A stretch of 64,000 nt of DNA from Xanthomonas albilineans. GTDB lineage: Bacteria; Pseudomonadota; Gammaproteobacteria; Xanthomonadales; Xanthomonadaceae. The position numbers and the translations under genes were made by a program. Positions within the stretch are counted from its first letter, which is position 1. Every line of letters begins with the position of its first letter. The notes under the pieces were generated by a model. It did not search any database. It was given only the letters and a program-made list of their open reading frames with translations, and was not told where the DNA came from. Positions 34,742-44,570 of the stretch are shown here, one piece after another. The stretch lies in the NCBI RefSeq assembly GCF_002939705.1, contig NZ_MDCB01000009.1:94864-158863 (forward strand). Reading direction: 5' to 3'.

Positions 34742-35268
34742 TAGCGACGGGCTCGTTCCCCAAAACGTCCTGCATCTTGCTGGGCGCGGACGATTCCGGC
34801 AAGCGGTCCGTCTGTGTCGCTTGTCGCGGTTTCGATCCAGGATATTCCATATCGCGGTTGCCATGGTAGGGCGATAGTGATGACGGCGCATCGATGGACA
34901 CGTGGTCAATTTCACCGTGTTGCAATGCATCATGTAACCGCTTGCAGTTGCTGTTACCGTCCGCCCACCTCGATTGAGGCGCGGGTTGGCCGGGGAGGCC
35001 TGATGCGCTATTGGTCTGACATCGTCCGGGTGTTCGGTGACGTTGGCGCTTGCCGCTGGCTCTGCTGGCGGTTCGTTGTTCTGTGCCGATGTGCCAAGCC
35101 CTGGCATGTCCAGGTGCAAGCGGTCGCGGTGCCGATCGACCGCGTGACGCCCATGGTCTGCCGCCTGCGTGTACGGCCCACGCAGGGAATCGCAGATGCG
35201 TGCTGGATCGCGTATGCCGCAGCTGGTCCCTCGTTGCGCAAACCATCCGGTTTCCTGGGGACACGCTG
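34742..35268. other. Intergenic region between the lipoprotein gene and a lacI gene
   Basis: About 527 bases with divergent genes at both sides and no supported gene inside. Open frames here have atypical composition. An AT-richer part near 34915-34965 may hold promoters. An interrupted repeat CGCGGT-8-ACCGCG lies around 35126-35145 and could be a regulatory site, but this is weak. Confidence 0.45.
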
Positions 35269-36327
35269 GTGAGGCCTCGTTTCGTATCCGCTCCGGAACA
35301 GCGCGCCAACATCACCATCAAGGATGTGGCACGCCTGGCCAATGTCTCGGTGGCGACGGTCTCGCGCACCATGAATGGCCATCAGCATGTGGCCGAGCCG
35401 GTGCGCGCGCGCGTGCTGGAGGCCGCGCGCAGCCTGCACTACGTACCGCATCATGCCGCGCGCAGTCTCAGCAGCCGCCGTACTCACACCATCGGCGTGG
35501 TGCTGCCGGACCTGCACGGCGAGTTCTTCTCCGAGGTGATCCGCGGCATCGATATGGTGGCGCGCACGCGTGGCCTGCATCTGTTGGTGTCCAGCTACCG
35601 TGGCGCGCAGGAGGAACAGCGGCGCGCGGTGCAGCGCATGCCTGGGCGCGTGGACGGGCTGTTGATCATGGCACCGTACCTGGCCGGTGCTGCCGGGGGC
35701 CCTGACGAGGTACCGCTCGGCGGGTTACCGGCGGTGTTGATGAACTCCGCCGAGCGGCTGGGCGATGCGCCAGCGCTCAACATCGACAACTATGGCGGTG
35801 CGCGAGTGATGACGCGCCACCTGTTGGACGTTGGTCACCGCCGCATCGCCTTCATCGCCGGGCCACAGGACAACTTCGATGCGAGCGAGCGCCTGCGCGG
35901 TTACCGCGACGAATTGCAGGCCCATTGCCCGCAGGCATCGGCGCAGGTGGTGCAGGGCGCGTTCGACGAGGCGTCCGGTTATCGGGCCGGGGAGGCGCTA
36001 TTGCGGGGCCAGCGTCCGGATGTGGTGTTCGCGGCAAACGACATGATGGCGCTGGGTTGCCTGTTTGCCTTCACCCATGCCGGCGTGCGCGTGCCCGAGG
36101 ACATTGCGCTGGCCGGTTTCGACGACCTGCCGATGGCGCGTTACGTGCATCCGGCATTGACCACCATGCGCGTGGACATCGTCGGTTTCGGCGCGCGCGC
36201 GATGCAACTGCTGCTCGCCGCGCTGGAGCCGCATGCCACGCCCGCTCCAACTCCAGCGGACGCAGCGATTGTCCCGCAACTCATCGTGCGTGCGTCCAGT
36301 GCTCGCGGAGGAGTTGCGATGGATTGA
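35269..36327 (+). CDS. LacI-family transcriptional regulator of the receptor-halogenase locus
   Basis: A 352-residue LacI/GalR-type regulator. The helix-turn-helix is ITIKDVARLANVSVATVSRTMNG (shown in part; residues about 15-38) with hinge helix ARSLSSRRTHTIG, followed by a periplasmic-binding-protein-like sensor domain (VVLPDLHGEFFSEVIRGI; FAANDMMALG; LAGFDDLP). The GTG at 35269 has a GGGG ribosome-binding core eight bases before; longer frames add no domain. It lies 95 bases before the TonB receptor, in the same direction, which suggests that it senses a sugar taken up through that receptor. Confidence 0.93.
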   Translation: MRPRFVSAPEQRANITIKDVARLANVSVATVSRTMNGHQHVAEPVRARVLEAARSLHYVPHHAARSLSSRRTHTIGVVLPDLHGEFFSEVIRGIDMVARTRGLHLLVSSYRGAQEEQRRAVQRMPGRVDGLLIMAPYLAGAAGGPDEVPLGGLPAVLMNSAERLGDAPALNIDNYGGARVMTRHLLDVGHRRIAFIAGPQDNFDASERLRGYRDELQAHCPQASAQVVQGAFDEASGYRAGEALLRGQRPDVVFAANDMMALGCLFAFTHAGVRVPEDIALAGFDDLPMARYVHPALTTMRVDIVGFGARAMQLLLAALEPHATPAPTPADAAIVPQLIVRASSARGGVAMD

Positions 36328-36330
36328 CAT

Positions 36331-36357
36331 GAACGTCACGCGGTATCGATCACGTTC
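36331..36357. promoter_or_regulatory. Interrupted inverted repeat before the Oar-like receptor
   Basis: GAACGT (36331-36336) and ACGTTC (36352-36357) are inverted copies separated by 15 bases that include ATCGAT, within the 95-base gap between the lacI gene and the receptor. It could be an operator of the adjacent regulator; evidence is limited to symmetry and position. Confidence 0.35.
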
Positions 36358-36422
36358 TTGCCTGAATACTACAAGAACCACGCCGCACGATTCCGTTGAC
36401 CGCCCTTGGAGGGGCTTTTGTC

Positions 36423-39400
36423 ATGAGCAAAATGCGTTCTACTTCTACCCTGCCCACACGCAGCATGCTGTGCTGCGCGCTGGCGACCTGTCTGTTCGTC
36501 GCGTTGCCGGCGTTGGCGCAATCCAGCAGTGCGACACTGCGCGGTCAAGTCGCGGCGGCTCAGGCTGGCAGCGAAGTCACCGTCACCAACATCGCCACCG
36601 GCGCGGTGCGCCGCGCGCCGGTCGCCGCCAACGGTAACTACACCGTGGTCGGCCTGCCGCCGGGGACCTACAAGGTCGAGGCCAATGGCATCAGTCGTAT
36701 GGTGACCTTGCAGGTGGCGTCCTCCTCCACCGTGGACCTAGACGCCGGCACCCAAGCCGCTGGCGCTGGCAACGCCAAAACGCTGGATACCATCAACGTC
36801 AGCGCGCCGATGCTCAAGGACGTCAAGACCTCGGAAGTGGGCAACGTGGTGTCGCTGCACGAGATCGAGCAATTGCCGCAGGCCACCCGCAACTTCCTGG
36901 AGTTCGCCGACACCGTGCCGGGCATGGTGTTCCAGGTGGATGGCAACGGCAATACCAAGCTACGCGGCGGTGCTTCCAATGCCAGCGCGGGCAACTTGTA
37001 CATCGACGGTGTCGGCCAGAAGAGCTATGTCAAGGGTGGCGGTATCGCCGGCCAGAGCGATACCCAAGGCAACCCGTTCCCGCAGTTGGCCATTGGCGAG
37101 TACAAGGTCATCACCTCCAACTACAAGGCCGAGTACGGCCAGATCAGCGGCGCGGCAATCACCGCGGCGACCAAGTCCGGTACCAACGAGTTCCATGGCG
37201 AGACGTTCTACCGTTATACCGATCAGGATCTGCGCGACAAGCGTCCCGACGAGGAAGCAAACGGCAAGATCGATTCGCAGACCAAGGAGTATGGTTTCGC
37301 GCTGGGCGGTCCGATCATCCAGGATCGCATGCACTTTTTCGTGGCCTACGAAGGCAAGGAAAACGTGGTGCCCAAGAGCGTGCAGGCCGATGCCAACGCA
37401 CAGCCGTATATCGGATTGCTGCCATCGACGATTTCCAGCCAGTACGGCGCGGCCAACATGCCGTTTTCCGAGGATCTGTACTTCGGCAAGCTCGATTTCG
37501 AACCGACCGATCGCGATCGTATCGAACTGAGCGGCCAGTACCGCAATGAAAGCCAGGTCGGCAACGTCGGCGGCACCAGCGCGCTGGATCACGGCACCAA
37601 CAAAATCAACAAGGACAAGCGCGCCAATCTGCGCTGGCAACACAGCGCCGACAACTGGTTCAACGAGTTGATCGTCGGCACCGAAAACTCGCAGAACAAT
37701 CCTAATCCCAAGAGCATCGGCAACGGTATCGTCTACAAATACCTCAACTACAATGATCCCAATATCGGCGAATACACGTTTCTGGAAACCGGCTCGGCCG
37801 GTGGCTTGAATGTGCAACGCAAGAGCCAGAAGGGCTGGTTCCTGCAGAACGACCTGACTTTGACCAGCTTCCAGTGGCACGGCGAACACACCATCAAGAT
37901 GGGCGTCAGCTACAAGGACATCAAACTGATCTCGCAGGATGCGGCCGCGCTCAATCCACAGTTCAGTTATTCGGTCGATGCCAATGGCGTGGCTGCGATC
38001 CCCTATCGGGTGGATTTCATTGCGCCCTACAACACGCCCGGACAGAAGGCCACGGTGGAGTCGCCATCCAAGCAGTACGGCGTCTATCTTCAAGACGATT
38101 GGGCGGCGACCGACAAGCTGATGGTCAATGCCGGTGTGCGTTGGGACTACGAGAAAAGCCCGGCCTACACCAACTTCGTCACTTCGCCGGCGTTCGTCAA
38201 TGCGTTGTATTCCGACGATCCGGCCAATCCGGGCCAGCCCTGGGCCAACCGCTTGTTGCCCAGTGGCATCAACGTGGCCGATTACATCAGCAACGGGCAT
38301 AACCGCAAGAACTTCAAGGATGGCTGGGCGCCGCGCCTGGGCTTCTCCTACGACTTCTTCGGCGATCAGAGTGCGGTGTTGCACGGTGGCGCCGGTCGTT
38401 CTTACGATCGCAATTTGTTCGAACAGTTGGCGCTGGAAACCAGCAAAGCGGCGTTGTCGCCGGTGGCGGTGTATTTCAAGAATTCGGCGACGGGTTCTTG
38501 CTACAAGGCCGATCGTGCCTGCGCTGTCTGGGATCCGAAATATCTCAACGGCGTGGATCAGTTGAACACGATTCCGGGTGTCAGTGGCAGCGCCGAGCTA
38601 TTCATGTTCAACAATAGGCTCAAGACCCCGTACAGCGACCAGTACAGCCTCGGGATCAGCAACCAGGTCGGCGACTGGCTGACCGATGTGACCTTCCAGC
38701 GCGTGCTCAGCTACGACGGTTTCGCCATGTCGCTGATCAACCGTTACCCCAATGGCGCCTTCTTCGACGCGACCGGTAGTGCGCCCTGGGGAGAGCCGGT
38801 GCCGGGCTATCAAAACACGATTCTGGGCATGAACGGCTTGGAGCAGCGCAGCAGCCAGGTGCTGTTGTCGGCGGAGAAGCCCTACACCAAGGAATCGGGC
38901 TGGGGCCTGACGCTGTCCTATACCCATACCAGTGCGCGGCAGAACCGCAACATCGACGAGCCGTATGCGTTCGACAAGGCGACCATCCACGATTATCCCT
39001 TCGTGAAGTCCGATGCCGTGGCCGGTCACCGTTTCGTCGCTTCTGGGTCGATCGACGGCCCGTGGGGGGTGACGTTCGGTGCGAAGTTGGTTTTGGCCAC
39101 CCCGAATCCGGTGAACACCATCGCCTGCTATGGCAAGGTCGATGCCGATGGCGCGCAATGTCAACAGATCGGCTTCGTTCCGCCGGGCAGTGGTAGGTTC
39201 CTGGTCGGCGGCAACATCTGGGGGTATCGCACGGTGGATTTCCAGGCGACCAAAGAGTTCACGGTGTACAACGACGTCAAGCTGTCGGCGCGTATTAATC
39301 TGCTCAATGCCTTCAACTTCAAGAATTACTCGAGTTACATCTACGGCGGTCCGAACGGAACGGGTGATTACTTCGGAACGGGTGGACGCTTGGATACAAG

Positions 39401-39479
39401 CTATGTCGGCTTGAACCGCACCGGTGACATCAACTACGTCCCGCGTACCGTCACCTTCGAGGTCGGCGCCAAGTTCTGA
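36423..39479 (+). CDS. Oar-like TonB-dependent receptor
   Basis: A 1018-residue outer-membrane receptor. After the signal peptide (ending LPALAQ, about residue 32) comes a carboxypeptidase-regulatory-like domain (about 33-105, SATLRGQVAAAQ and GLPPGTYKVEANG), a TonB-box-like LDTINVSAPM, a plug domain (about 140-260, with GEYKVITSNYKAEYGQISGA typical of Oar-type receptors) and a beta-barrel ending VGAKF. The ATG at 36423 has a strong GGAGGGG site. It lies between a LacI regulator and a halogenase-family gene, a grouping known in Xanthomonas and Caulobacter carbohydrate loci; the substrate is not evident. Confidence 0.92.
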   Translation: MSKMRSTSTLPTRSMLCCALATCLFVALPALAQSSSATLRGQVAAAQAGSEVTVTNIATGAVRRAPVAANGNYTVVGLPPGTYKVEANGISRMVTLQVASSSTVDLDAGTQAAGAGNAKTLDTINVSAPMLKDVKTSEVGNVVSLHEIEQLPQATRNFLEFADTVPGMVFQVDGNGNTKLRGGASNASAGNLYIDGVGQKSYVKGGGIAGQSDTQGNPFPQLAIGEYKVITSNYKAEYGQISGAAITAATKSGTNEFHGETFYRYTDQDLRDKRPDEEANGKIDSQTKEYGFALGGPIIQDRMHFFVAYEGKENVVPKSVQADANAQPYIGLLPSTISSQYGAANMPFSEDLYFGKLDFEPTDRDRIELSGQYRNESQVGNVGGTSALDHGTNKINKDKRANLRWQHSADNWFNELIVGTENSQNNPNPKSIGNGIVYKYLNYNDPNIGEYTFLETGSAGGLNVQRKSQKGWFLQNDLTLTSFQWHGEHTIKMGVSYKDIKLISQDAAALNPQFSYSVDANGVAAIPYRVDFIAPYNTPGQKATVESPSKQYGVYLQDDWAATDKLMVNAGVRWDYEKSPAYTNFVTSPAFVNALYSDDPANPGQPWANRLLPSGINVADYISNGHNRKNFKDGWAPRLGFSYDFFGDQSAVLHGGAGRSYDRNLFEQLALETSKAALSPVAVYFKNSATGSCYKADRACAVWDPKYLNGVDQLNTIPGVSGSAELFMFNNRLKTPYSDQYSLGISNQVGDWLTDVTFQRVLSYDGFAMSLINRYPNGAFFDATGSAPWGEPVPGYQNTILGMNGLEQRSSQVLLSAEKPYTKESGWGLTLSYTHTSARQNRNIDEPYAFDKATIHDYPFVKSDAVAGHRFVASGSIDGPWGVTFGAKLVLATPNPVNTIACYGKVDADGAQCQQIGFVPPGSGRFLVGGNIWGYRTVDFQATKEFTVYNDVKLSARINLLNAFNFKNYSSYIYGGPNGTGDYFGTGGRLDTSYVGLNRTGDINYVPRTVTFEVGAKF

Positions 39480-39594
39480 TCTGTCGGCTCACCCACGCGC
39501 GTGCCCGACCGGCGCGCGTGGGTGGCATCGAACGGGGCCGCGTGGCCCCGTCTGCGTTTTCGGTCGCTCCTTTTTCATCCAGGACTACGCACGC

Positions 39595-41112
39595 ATGATC
39601 GCCGCCCCTCTGCGCAACCTGGTGATCGTTGGCGGCGGGACCGCCGGCTGGATGGCTGCGGCCGCGTTGGCGCGTATGTTGGGCGCGGACAACCGCATCA
39701 CTGTGATCGAGTCCGAGCAGATCGGTACCGTCGGTGTCGGCGAGGCCACCGTGCCGCACATCAAGGCCTTCAATACGCTGCTCGGCATCAACGAAGCCGA
39801 GTTCGTGCGCGACACCCAGGGCAGCTTCAAGCTCGGCATCGAGTTCGTCGACTGGCTGCGTCCTGGCATCGCTTATGTGCATGGCTTCGGGAGCGAGATC
39901 GGCCATCGGCTCGGGCTGCTGCCTTTCCAGCAGTATTGGTTCAAGCAAGCGCTGGCGGGCAAGGCCAGTCCGTTGGGCGATTACACGCTCAACACCGTCG
40001 CCGCCAAGCGCGGTAAGTTCATGACCGCGGCCAGCGACGTGCCGCCGAACTCGCCGCTGGCCAACATCGCGTATGCCTATCACTTCGACGCGGCGCTGTA
40101 CGCGCAGTTCCTGCGTCGCTACGCCGAACAGCGCGGGGTGATCCGGTACGAAGGCATTGTCGAGCAGGTGCTTCTGCATCCGGAATCGGGCGATGTCGCT
40201 TCGGTACGTCTGGTCTCCGGCGAGGTCATCGCTGGCGATCTGTTCATCGATTGCTCCGGCTTCCGTGGCCTGTTGATCGAGCAGGCGCTGCACACCGGTT
40301 ACCACGATTTCAGCCATTGCTTGCCGTGCGACCGCGCGCTGGCGGTGCCGTGCGCCAAGATCGGGCCACCGACACCGTACACCCGTGCGACCGCGCGCGC
40401 GGCCGGTTGGCAGTGGCGTATCCCGTTGCAACATCGCACCGGCAACGGTTACGTGTATTCCAGCGCACATGTCAGCGACGACGAAGCGGCGGCGACATTG
40501 CTCGCCAATCTCGACGGCCCGGCGCTGGCCGAACCGCGTCCGCTGCGTTTCGTCACTGGCCGCCGCAAGCAGGCATGGAATCGCAACGTGATCGCACTGG
40601 GCTTGGCCAGCGGCTTCATGGAACCGTTGGAATCGACCAGCATCCACCTGATCCAATCGGGCATTTCCAAACTGCTGGAGTTGTTCCCGCGCGAGGGCAT
40701 CAGCCCGGTGCTGGTGCAGCGCTACAACGAGCGCATCGCCTTCGAGTTCGACCGTATCCGCGACTTCCTGGTGCTGCACTACCATGCCAGCGAACGCGCT
40801 GACAGCGCGTTCTGGCAGCAGTGCCGTGGCATGTCGATCCCCGCGGAATTGCAGGCCACGCTGGATTTGTTCCGCGACAGCGGCCGCTTCTACCGCAACG
40901 GCGAGGAAATGTTCGCCGAGATCAGTTGGGTGCAGGTGATGGTCGGGCAGGGTATCCTGCCGCGCGCGTACCACCCCCTGGTGGATCAGGTGCCGGTCGC
41001 GGATCTGGAGCGCTTCATGCTCAGCGTCGCGCAAACCATCGGCCATTGCGCCGATGCGATGCCGCCGCATCAGGCCTTCATCGATCGCTATTGCGCCGCC
41101 GCGCCGGGCTGA
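39595..41112 (+). CDS. Flavin-dependent tryptophan-halogenase family protein
   Basis: A 505-residue FAD-dependent protein of the PrnA/RebH family. It keeps the dinucleotide motif VIVGGGTAGW (residues 10-19), GVGEATVP, the catalytic Lys at position 79 (SFKLGIEF), the halogenase motif GWQWRIP (271-277) and ESTSIHLIQSG, which includes the active-site Glu of PrnA. The halogenase key residues are thus present. Real substrates of family members beside TonB receptors are unknown and need not be free tryptophan. It starts 115 bases after the receptor, same strand, and likely shares its control. The ATG at 39595 directly precedes the FAD motif. Confidence 0.9.
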   Translation: MIAAPLRNLVIVGGGTAGWMAAAALARMLGADNRITVIESEQIGTVGVGEATVPHIKAFNTLLGINEAEFVRDTQGSFKLGIEFVDWLRPGIAYVHGFGSEIGHRLGLLPFQQYWFKQALAGKASPLGDYTLNTVAAKRGKFMTAASDVPPNSPLANIAYAYHFDAALYAQFLRRYAEQRGVIRYEGIVEQVLLHPESGDVASVRLVSGEVIAGDLFIDCSGFRGLLIEQALHTGYHDFSHCLPCDRALAVPCAKIGPPTPYTRATARAAGWQWRIPLQHRTGNGYVYSSAHVSDDEAAATLLANLDGPALAEPRPLRFVTGRRKQAWNRNVIALGLASGFMEPLESTSIHLIQSGISKLLELFPREGISPVLVQRYNERIAFEFDRIRDFLVLHYHASERADSAFWQQCRGMSIPAELQATLDLFRDSGRFYRNGEEMFAEISWVQVMVGQGILPRAYHPLVDQVPVADLERFMLSVAQTIGHCADAMPPHQAFIDRYCAAAPG

Positions 41113-41142
41113 GCGCGCTGGGCGCCGCCGTCGCCGCAGACA

Positions 41143-41181
41143 TAAAAAAAAGAGGCCACGCGCACCAGGCGCGGGCCTCTT
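41143..41181 (-). terminator. Intrinsic terminator of the pyrF operon
   Basis: The stem AAGAGGCC (41150-41157) / GGCCTCTT (41174-41181), with inner GCGC pairs, is followed leftward by an uninterrupted T-run (A8 on the plus strand, 41143-41150). It lies about 130 bases past the pyrF stop. Rightward it lacks a T-run, so it is mainly a minus-strand terminator, though it may slow read-through from the halogenase gene. Confidence 0.85.
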
Positions 41182-41311
41182 CAAATCCGACCGAAGCCGG
41201 AGAACGGTGGTGGCACATCTCCCGGCACTGCCGGACCCCGCGCATGTTACCGGCGTGCCAAAGTTAATGCAATGGTTTAATTATTTCAATTTAAATAATT
41301 GATTTAATTAA

Positions 41312-42046
41312 TTATTTCGAAGCGGTTCCCGACAAGGTCGCCGCGATTTCCTGTTGGATCGCCACCGCTGCGGCACGTGGGTCCGGGGCCTGGCGGATCG
41401 GCCGGCCGACCACGATCGCGTCGGCGCCATCGGCGAAGGCCCGGGCCACACCGACCGTGCGCTGCTGGTCGTCGCCCACCGGGCCGCCGGGGCGGATGCC
41501 CGGGCAGACGATGGAGAACCCAGGGCCGGTCGCACGGCGGATCGATGCCGCTTCCTGCCCGGAGGCGATCACCCCGTCGATACCGGCGGCCTGCGCGGCC
41601 AGTGCGCGCTCCACCACCACGTCCTCCGGCGCGCGGTCGATGCCCATCGCCGCCAGATCGGCGCGGCCCATCGAAGTCAGCACGGTGACCGCCAGCAGGC
41701 GCATATCGCTGCCATTGGCCTCGGCCGCTGCCTGCATCATCGCCGGGTGCCAGCCGTGGATGGTGCAGTAATCCACCGGCCACTGCGACAGGCGTCGAAT
41801 CACTCCGCCGACGGTGGCCGGGATGTCGAAGAACTTCAGATCCACGAACACGCGCTTGCCGCGCGTGGCGAGGGTGTCCAGCACGTCGAAGTACTCGCCC
41901 GAGGCCAGTAGTTCCATGCCGATCTTGTAGAACGTCACCGCATCGCCGAGCTGTTCGATCCATGCCAGCGCGTCGCTGCGTCCGGGGACGTCCAGCGCGA
42001 AGATCAGCCGTTCGTGCGCTTCCAGCGCCAGCGGCGCGCGGCTCAT
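41312..42046 (-). CDS. pyrF: Orotidine 5'-phosphate decarboxylase
   Basis: PyrF decarboxylates OMP to UMP, the last step of pyrimidine synthesis. The 244-residue protein has the signature [12 protein letters not shown] (catalytic Asp69, Lys71, Asp74), the amino FALDVP motif and the C-terminal IVCPGIRP and [12 protein letters not shown] phosphate-binding segments. It overlaps the acid-phosphatase gene by ATGA, which places it second in a two-gene operon ended by the terminator at 41.15 kb. Confidence 0.96.
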   Translation of the reverse strand: MSRAPLALEAHERLIFALDVPGRSDALAWIEQLGDAVTFYKIGMELLASGEYFDVLDTLATRGKRVFVDLKFFDIPATVGGVIRRLSQWPVDYCTIHGWHPAMMQAAAEANGSDMRLLAVTVLTSMGRADLAAMGIDRAPEDVVVERALAAQAAGIDGVIASGQEAASIRRATGPGFSIVCPGIRPGGPVGDDQQRTVGVARAFADGADAIVVGRPIRQAPDPRAAAVAIQQEIAATLSGTASK

Positions 42047-42924
42047 TGCGCCACCTCCAGTGCGTCGAGTTTGGCTTGGTGGCGCGCGGCGCGCGGCTGG
42101 GCCAAGTCGTTGTTGAACAGCGCCGGTTCCCAGGAGCCGTAACTGGGATTGGGCAGCATCCACCAGCGCATGCCGAACCAGGTGTGGTACTGCTGGAACA
42201 GGTGTTCACGGTTCTCGGGGGTGTTGGCCAGGACTTGGGCGAAGTCGCCGAGTTGGTCGCCGAATTGCATCAATACGCGGTATTGCTGGCCGACCAGTTG
42301 GCGCCGGCAGTGTTTCTCCGAGCCGCTCTGCTTGCAGTCTTTGACCACGGTACCCAGCCCCAGCAACACGCTGTTGTCGGCCACCGGCAGGCCTGCCTTG
42401 CGCAGGTTGACCAAGGTCGCGTCGTTCAGATGTACGCCGCGGTTAGTCACGTACAGCACGGTGATGCCCTTGGCCGTGGCCGCCTTGGCGAAATCGACCG
42501 CGCCCGGGACCGCTTTGGCTTTCTTTTCCCTCACCCACTGATCCCAGCTGGCTGCCTCGTACTCCTTGCCGCTGCGGATCAGCCGCGCCTGGTAGGGCGT
42601 GTTGTCCAGCACCGTTTCGTCCACATCCATCACGATGGCCGGTTTCAGCGTAGCCGACGCATTGCCGCGTTCCTCCGGGACCAGGGCATTCCATGTCGGG
42701 TCCTGCAACGCCGCATCCAGACGCTCGGTGGCAGCCCGGTATGTCTGTTCGGCGGCCGCCCGATATTCGACCGAGTGCTGCATCCACAGCACCGCGTTGA
42801 GATTGTCGTCGGCAGTGCCCGGTGCAGTGGCGGACGTGCTGGCGTCGGTGGCCGGTGCTTGCGGTTTGCACGCGGACAGGGCGATTACGGCGCAAGCCAG
42901 TGCGGTGCGGGTGATCGGGGACAT
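42043..42924 (-). CDS. Class C acid phosphatase / 5'-nucleotidase lipoprotein (e(P4) family)
   Basis: A 293-residue lipoprotein (lipobox ALSAC, Cys about residue 19) of the HAD superfamily class C. The catalytic motif is [11 protein letters not shown] (nucleophile Asp, acid Asp two residues later), with the second motif VLYVTNRG. Family members are outer-membrane-attached phosphatases that dephosphorylate nucleotides such as NMN or UMP. Coupling by ATGA to pyrF, which makes UMP, suggests a nucleotide-related role. The ATG at 42924 begins the signal peptide; the longer frame lacks one. Confidence 0.92.
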   Translation of the reverse strand: MSPITRTALACAVIALSACKPQAPATDASTSATAPGTADDNLNAVLWMQHSVEYRAAAEQTYRAATERLDAALQDPTWNALVPEERGNASATLKPAIVMDVDETVLDNTPYQARLIRSGKEYEAASWDQWVREKKAKAVPGAVDFAKAATAKGITVLYVTNRGVHLNDATLVNLRKAGLPVADNSVLLGLGTVVKDCKQSGSEKHCRRQLVGQQYRVLMQFGDQLGDFAQVLANTPENREHLFQQYHTWFGMRWWMLPNPSYGSWEPALFNNDLAQPRAARHQAKLDALEVAQ

Positions 42925-43192
42925 CAGGTGCGTAACCCAGGAGAGATAACCGGCCAATTTTAGCTGGTTGCGCGGTAACCGGCGTAGTGCGCGCCAGGGG
43001 TAGGCATTGCCTCCGGCATGTGCGCGATCTTTGCTTCTGAGGCACCGCTGGCAGTGGACAATGGCGTACCCGTGCTTTCTCATGCTCATGTCTGCCGACC
43101 TTGCAATACGTAGCGTCAGCGCTGAGCGTGGCACGGTCGCACGTTGTGATCGTCACCGTCTTCGTCTCAGACTGTCGCCGACAGGGAATATC

Positions 43193-44374
43193 ATGCAACA
43201 CCACGACGAAGCATCATTCGACACACGACCCGATGCGGCCTACGCTGCGCAGTTGCGCAAGGGCTTTGCCGCGTTGCGTTTCGATCCTGCGTTGGAACAG
43301 GTCTACCATCGCCACAGCAGCGCGACACTGGGTTTCGCCCAGCGCTTGGCCGCTTCGCTCGCCGTGTTGCTCGTGTTGCTGTTGTTGAGTTGGGAGGCGC
43401 TGTATTTCGGCCCCAGCGATGTTGGCGGGTTGATTGGGCATACCGTGGCGGTGCGGATGGCGAGCTTGTTGCTCTTGCTGTGGGTGGCGCTGTCCATCCA
43501 TTGTGCGCGCAGTCATGGCCCGGCTCGTATCGCTTTGTTGCTGCTGATCGTCGGTACCGGGTTGGTGCTGTCGAGTGTCGGCTATCCGCTGCAGGAACTG
43601 CGGTATGCGGTTGTAGTCATCGCCTTGATCATCATGGCCGGTTTCTTGCCGCTCGGCTTGACCCTGTGGCAGAGCGTGGGGGTCGCCTTGGCACTGTGCG
43701 CGATCAGTGCGGCGGCTGGTCGTTTGTTGCTGGATGGCCCGGCGCAGGCCGGCTACCTGCGTTTGCAATGGTTGCTGTGGGCGGCGGTGCTGGTCGGCGT
43801 GGTGGGTGGTTACCTGCGCGAGCACGCACGCCGTGAGGAATTTTTGCAACAGCGCATCCGCGACGACGAAGCGCTGCGCGATGTGCTCACCGGCCTGGGC
43901 GATCGCCGTCGCTTCGACGAACATCTGGCGTTAGCGCTGGCCGAGAGTGCAAGCCTGCAACTCGGCTTGGCGCTGATTCTGGTGGAAGTGGAAGGCTTCG
44001 CCGAATTCGCGCGTCGCCATGGCTCGCGTGAGGCCGACCGCGCGGTATTGGACGTGGCCGAGGCGATGCAATGCTTGCTGCGTCCGTTGGACGTGGTCAT
44101 GCGCATCGGCGCGGACCGTTTTGGGCTGGTGCTTTACGACGCCAACGCCGCACATCTGCGCCAGATGGCGCCGGCCCTGCGCGACATGGTCGACATCATG
44201 GCGAGCGCGGACACCGGGATGGTCAGCGCACCGCTCAGCATCCGCGTCGGCGCGCTGCTCGCCACGCCTGCCGTCACCGCCACCGCGTTGATGCAACACG
44301 CCGAAGCCTTGCTGCAGCGCGCACGCATCGGCGGCGGCAATCAGGTGGTACTGGACCCGGAAACGGGTTGGTGA
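43193..44374 (+). CDS. Membrane protein with degenerate GGDEF domain
   Basis: A 393-residue protein with about six membrane helices (residues 50-210) and a C-terminal GGDEF domain (about 228-390), which begins with the usual ALRDVLTGLGDRRRF. The active-site motif is GADRF (306-310) instead of GGDEF, and the metal-binding DxDxFK element is replaced by EVEGFA (near 265-270), so diguanylate cyclase activity is unlikely. The inhibitory I-site RxxD is intact (RPLD, 297-300) at the standard distance, so c-di-GMP binding remains possible. The ATG at 43193 has ACAGGGA before it. It is divergent from the phosphatase-pyrF operon. Confidence 0.88.
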   Translation: MQHHDEASFDTRPDAAYAAQLRKGFAALRFDPALEQVYHRHSSATLGFAQRLAASLAVLLVLLLLSWEALYFGPSDVGGLIGHTVAVRMASLLLLLWVALSIHCARSHGPARIALLLLIVGTGLVLSSVGYPLQELRYAVVVIALIIMAGFLPLGLTLWQSVGVALALCAISAAAGRLLLDGPAQAGYLRLQWLLWAAVLVGVVGGYLREHARREEFLQQRIRDDEALRDVLTGLGDRRRFDEHLALALAESASLQLGLALILVEVEGFAEFARRHGSREADRAVLDVAEAMQCLLRPLDVVMRIGADRFGLVLYDANAAHLRQMAPALRDMVDIMASADTGMVSAPLSIRVGALLATPAVTATALMQHAEALLQRARIGGGNQVVLDPETGW

Positions 44375-44570
44375 CATCGCCACCGGTTTTGACCCGCGTT
44401 TTCGCCTGCAACATAGTCGTGCCGTCTCGACACAATCTGCATTGACGCATCCGATCCGAATAAAGCCGCTGCTCCCACGCGCCATCGACACACATGCGCC
44501 AACGGCGGCGCGGTGTTGCCGAGTGGCCGGCTGTTGACGAAACGGGACGAGGTTGCCGTGCGTGCAGTCT

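Noticed and set aside
44375..44570. Possible terminator stems between the GGDEF gene and the esterase
   Set aside because: Only 4-5 bp stems (for example GCGCC/GGCGC near 44496-44511) without T-runs, not distinguishable from background in GC-rich DNA.
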